Shown: positions 60,601-64,000 of the stretch, piece after piece
How the letters are laid out: every line of letters starts with the position of its first letter
Position numbering within the stretch: the first letter of the stretch is position 1
Source of the DNA: Antedon mediterranea
Taxonomy: Eukaryota > Echinodermata > Crinoidea > Comatulida > Antedonidae
Assembly (NCBI RefSeq): GCF_964355755.1
Contig: NC_092675.1
Location: 21,342,912 to 21,406,911, forward strand
Length of the DNA: 64,000 nt
Reading direction: 5' to 3'
Position numbers and translations under genes: made by a program
The notes under the pieces: model-generated
Database searches by the model: none
What the model was told of the DNA's origin: nothing
Seen by the model: the letters and a program-made list of their open reading frames with translations, nothing else

Positions 60601-61658
60601 GTAAACAACAAGGTGCTATATGGATGTTAGCACTAGGCTTACTAGAAATTATACTTCCCTCAGCTAGCGCTTTGGGAAATATATATTCCCTCGAGCAAAA
60701 TATCATTCCCTCTGGGATGTCAAATCTTATATTTTACTAAGCATATGTATAATATTATAGTGATGAAATAACTTTCTAAAGCATTCTACAGTATGTACAA
60801 TAATATAAATTATTGAAATTTAGTAGAAAATAATAGTGAAAATAGTTTATGGACATTGATAGCCTTGATATTTACCTTGTGGTTGACTATATAAATTAGC
60901 TGGTGGAGGTGGCTGTCCATATCCCTGTGCAGGTGGTGGCTGGCCATATCCAGGTTGTTGAGGGTAGCCACCTCCAGCAGGAGGTGGTGCTCCATAACCG
61001 GGTGCTGGTGGTTGTCCATAACCACCTGGTGGTTGTCCATATGGTTGGGCAGGGGGTTGTCCGTATCCAGGTGCTGGAGGTTGGCCATAGCCAGGCTGTG
61101 GGGGATATCCTCCAGGAGCAGTGAAACCAGGAACAGACTGCGGTGGTGGGCCTAGAAGAGAAACATGTGATTGTTTAAAAATATAAACAAACAAATTAAA
61201 TCAGTTTTGTTTCAATTTTTATATACAATATATATATAACACATATTATGAAAAAGGTAAACCAGTAAGTACAGCATTGAAGGCATCATGGATATTTTCT
61301 TACCTCCAGCTGGTGGATATGCACCCCAGCTTTGACCTGGGGGTGGAGGTGGTCCACTCGATGGAGGTGGTGCCCCATAACCCGGCTGTGGTGGATATGC
61401 AGCTCCTCCGGGCTAAAATAAAAAAACTCTGTTAGTTTTCAAAACATTAAAATCTCTTTATGTATACTATACTATGGCTATCTAATGAAACCATGAATCC
61501 AACATTAGATGTTTTCTTAAATTAACAAAGTTACTTACAGGGTAAGCTGCACCACCAGCTGGTGGATATCCTCCTCCAGGTGGATAAGCAGCCCCACCAG
61601 GGCCAGGTGGATAGCCTTGTCCAGGGTAGCCATAACCTCCAGGTGGTGGATAACTCAT
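51656..61658 (-). CDS. Annexin A7/A11-like protein with a Pro/Gly/Tyr/Gln-rich head, 13 exons
   Basis: A calcium-dependent phospholipid-binding protein. Exons 5' to 3': 61539-61658, 61304-61412, 60876-61151, 57375-57445, 57010-57154, 56422-56516, 55305-55418, 54862-54952, 54280-54359, 53455-53625, 52875-52950, 52301-52413, 51656-51781. All are GT-AG and the frame closes at 528 residues. Residues 1-192 are low complexity, made of YPP, GYGQPP and AQPP units ([19 protein letters not shown] at the start), as in ANXA7 and ANXA11. The core from about 225 has four annexin repeats. Type II calcium loops are visible as KGMGTDE (repeat 1), KGAGTDE (2) and KGAGTDD (4). Repeat 3 reads EKKLGTDE and is weaker. 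Other landmarks are [17 protein letters not shown] and [18 protein letters not shown] just before the ATG suggests a non-coding first exon farther right. Confidence 0.95.
51925..51995 (+). mobile_element. tRNA-like fragment in the last annexin intron
   Basis: GCTGTAGCTTGCTGGTTACTG resembles a box A and CCAGGTTCAATCCTG is a box B with T-stem pairing, about 35 bp apart. No good acceptor or anticodon stem is present. Similar box-B words occur near 51885 and 53165. These are probably decayed SINE heads. Confidence 0.4.
57765..58826. repeat. 38-bp minisatellite, about 28 copies, in annexin intron 3
   Basis: The unit alternates AGCTCATCCACCAGT(T/C)TAA and AGCTCATCC(A/G)TTTAATCTA, so it is itself two related half units of about 19 bp. 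Copies vary at a few sites (CATCCA/CTTCCA, TTTAAT/CCAAT) and occasional TATAAAGCT insertions occur. It lies between the exons starting at 57445 and ending at 60876. Confidence 0.95.
59713..60552. mobile_element. 840-bp non-autonomous DNA transposon in annexin intron 3
   Basis: The left end TACCGTATATTTTGGTGTAT(AAGTCGCAC) and the right end (GTGCGACTT)ATACACCGAAATATACGGTA pair over about 29 bp with one mismatch. Just inside each end is another related word, GGTGCGTCTTATACACCGA (59774) and GGTGCGTCTTATACATCGA (60451), so the termini carry subterminal repeats. The interior has AGGCCTA words and CG-rich stretches and no long frame. The superfamily is not assigned. Confidence 0.85.
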
Positions 61659-64000
61659 CTTTATATTTTTTTCTAAAAAGAGTATAAGATTAGAGGTCTT
61701 CTAGAAAAGAAGAGTTCGCCAAATTAGATAATAATAATAATAATATATAAATTTCCTCCAAAAATATAAATTAATACAAAATACAGGACAGAAAAATTAG
61801 GATCTAGTTCCTGACTGCCATGCATACAATACTATTGTACAGATCCCAGCTCATCTTCAAATGTTCAATACAATTTTTGGCAAGGTATAAGTGAGATACA
61901 CCTCCATTAAAAATGCCGAATACATCCTGATAATGAGAATCTGACATTCAAGGAATATTTACTTATATTTTTCTTATGTAAAAGGGTCCTACAAAAAAAC
62001 GAAGCTACAGCTTTTTTATGCAGGATCCTTGTTATCATTTGTATTGCAATTATGATGTAATTGATGACTAAATAAATGTTGAATAAATTATTAATGAAAT
62101 GAAATTTGCCAAGTAGCATAGATCATGATTATTTGAACACAAGAAACTTAACATTTTTTATTTTAATATAGGCCTACAGTAGTATATCAGAAAGTAAGTT
62201 TGACGTTTGTTTGATGGAGGAAGTAAAATTAAAAAGGAAATAATATTAAGCAGCCGGTAAAAGATGGCTATCAAATGCAGTGTCATACTCCTTTATAGAA
62301 ACCACACTAATAGTCAATAGAAACTTAAGTCTCAGTGTAAATTGTTTCATTATAAAACATATCAAGTTCAAAAACTTTTGTTTGGTAGCAATTTTTCATA
62401 TCAAAAGAATTTAGCTACCTAAAGAATACAGTTTTAGCAATTGGCATTAGAAATAGAACAGAAAGGTTATGAGTTGAATGGCAAAGACGATTTTTAAATA
62501 CATTTTCTGTTCTAAATGAACATTTTTATTTGCATTATGACAGCAGATCAAGGATTTATTATTGTTAATGGGGAGCGCTAACAATATAATGTTAATAGGC
62601 CTAAATAGTCGAATATAAACAGAGCCTAGTAGTTTATATGAAAAAAGGTTAGGCCTAGGTCTATACTAGTGTAACCCGAGTTTCTAGCAAGAAACTAAAA
62701 TTTCCAAGAAGTATTAAATAATCAAATCAAGGAAAACGCCTTATAAATTAAAATGTGGATTTATTCCTTTGACATCAACTTGTCGGAATTTACATAAAAC
62801 CAATATTATTTATTCACAAGATAAAACATTAAAGTGTCCACAAAACTAAAAGTTTATATTAAAATTGAGTCTTCAGTTGAAACAATTCCGACTTGAAAGT
62901 TTCCACAGTAGAGTAAATGTTATCAACGAAATGTTCCGACCAATGGTGTAATAATTGCAATAATGATTCGTAAATTTCAAAAGTAGTGTTTTCTCATCTA
63001 AGAAAAGAGAAAATATATACATATACTATATAACTATAAAACAATTTAAATCAAATATCATTTGGTACATAATTAAAATACCACAATGTCTGCAAATAAC
63101 CTAGGCTATGATAGACAATTAAACAACATAAAACATAATCCGTCAATACCGCCAGGTTCGATTAACACTGATTGGTATATGATTATTCACACTACTCATT
63201 AAAACAATAGTTACATTATGTAGTTAGAGGTACTTCGTTTGGTAAGTATGCTAATACTTGATACCAATATAACTACATTGCAACGAATGGATAATAGCAA
63301 TAGCTATTCAAACGTGTGTCTATCAACATATTAACCTGACTATTATAAACTCAGGATGGTTAATGCATCCATTCAATAAACTAAATTATAAACTAAAAGG
63401 TAATTAAATGTATAAAAATAAATGTCGCATAAAGCGGAAATCAAAAATAAGTGTATAATACAATAGTCTCAATTCTACAATCACACTCCAATTGTCTCTA
63501 GGTCAATCAATACCAAGAGTGTACTGCCATCTAGTAAATGACCCACATTTACCAGAATCGTCCTGATACACTCATAAAATTAAAAGTATTAGCAAAAGCA
63601 AATTAATCACTTCAAGACCCTTTAAAGTTGATAAAAATGTATAGATGTTTCTTGTGAGCAGGCACAAGTGGAAGTGAGGTATAATCACCAGAAATGAAGA
63701 TAATCACCTTAGTTGCCTAGCAACTTGGCAAAACACATTCCTTACTTCCCAAACATTTGTCACTTTGACCCACTTGGGGTAACCTTTGTTGCAATTAAGC
63801 TGCATTCTTTTCTACTGACCTATAAACTATATTTATATGGTACATTGTAAAAACAGATACATTCAAATGAATAAAATCAAACAGAAAGATATAAGAAAGA
63901 TATAAATGGTAAAATATATTTTAAAAAATCATAGGGTTACACTAGGCCTAGTAGTAAATTGGTTTTTTAGGTCTCCTAACTAATTTTAATATAATTAGGC
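61659..64000. other. 5' flank or leader intron of the annexin gene, nothing else recognised
   Basis: AT-rich DNA. A splice acceptor stands just before the annexin ATG, so a non-coding exon is expected somewhere to the right, possibly beyond the window. The frames here are short and show no domain. Confidence 0.45.

Noticed and set aside
60810-61194. Several frames over the annexin head exons, on both strands
   Set aside because: They are shifted or antisense readings of the GYGQPP-coding exon; only the minus-strand frame that splices at 61151 and 60876 fits the gene.

Overview
The window looks like nuclear DNA of a non-vertebrate animal. The genes are split by many GT-AG introns, the intergenic DNA is AT-rich, and there are many short inverted-repeat elements, a tRNA-derived SINE and a CR1-like LINE. 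The palindrome AGGCCT (often TAGGCCTA) recurs in introns and spacers. An echinoderm or similar marine deuterostome fits best, but that assignment is inference from gene content and repeat style. No phylogenetic search was possible.

Layout. 1-1640: five copies of a 364-bp tandem unit, each carrying one tRNA-like gene with the odd anticodon AUC. 1669-1900: a foldback element with near 48-bp inverted ends and a tRNA 3' half inside. 2221-4802 (-): two exons of a secreted C-type lectin whose C-terminal exon is not visible. 5966-12486 (+): a complete 18-exon HGSNAT gene. 12780-13700: tandem repeats. 14369-15637 (-): a single-exon Ser-rich protein kinase cut short by a 19-bp triplication. 15724-16740: about three 335-bp AGGCCTA-rich repeats. 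19058-23705 (+): a complete 10-exon KAT8/MOF histone acetyltransferase. 24193-27447: a SINE, tandem foldback elements and a 5'-truncated CR1-like LINE. 29341-40766 (+): three paralogous sulfotransferase-like genes, each with an uninterrupted reading frame and a splice acceptor just before the ATG. 41509-44254 (+): 7-exon TIMM23. 46705-49694 (-): 7-exon TFAM. 51656-61658 (-): a 13-exon annexin A7/A11-like gene with a Pro/Gly/Tyr/Gln-rich head.

The exon models were built by hand. For HGSNAT, KAT8, TIMM23, TFAM and the annexin, every junction is GT-AG, all phases close, and each frame runs to one stop. The predicted lengths are 607, 458, 196, 248 and 528 residues.

The genes are mostly unrelated housekeeping functions: lysosomal heparan sulfate breakdown, chromatin acetylation, mitochondrial import, mitochondrial DNA packaging and membrane binding. 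The local clusters are the tRNA array and the sulfotransferase-like trio. TIMM23 and TFAM are convergent neighbours that both serve mitochondria. I found no multi-gene system that I can call new. The points most worth checking are the tRNA(AUC) array, the frameshifting kinase repeat, the sulfotransferase-like trio with one altered cofactor loop, and the foldback families that carry tRNA pieces.
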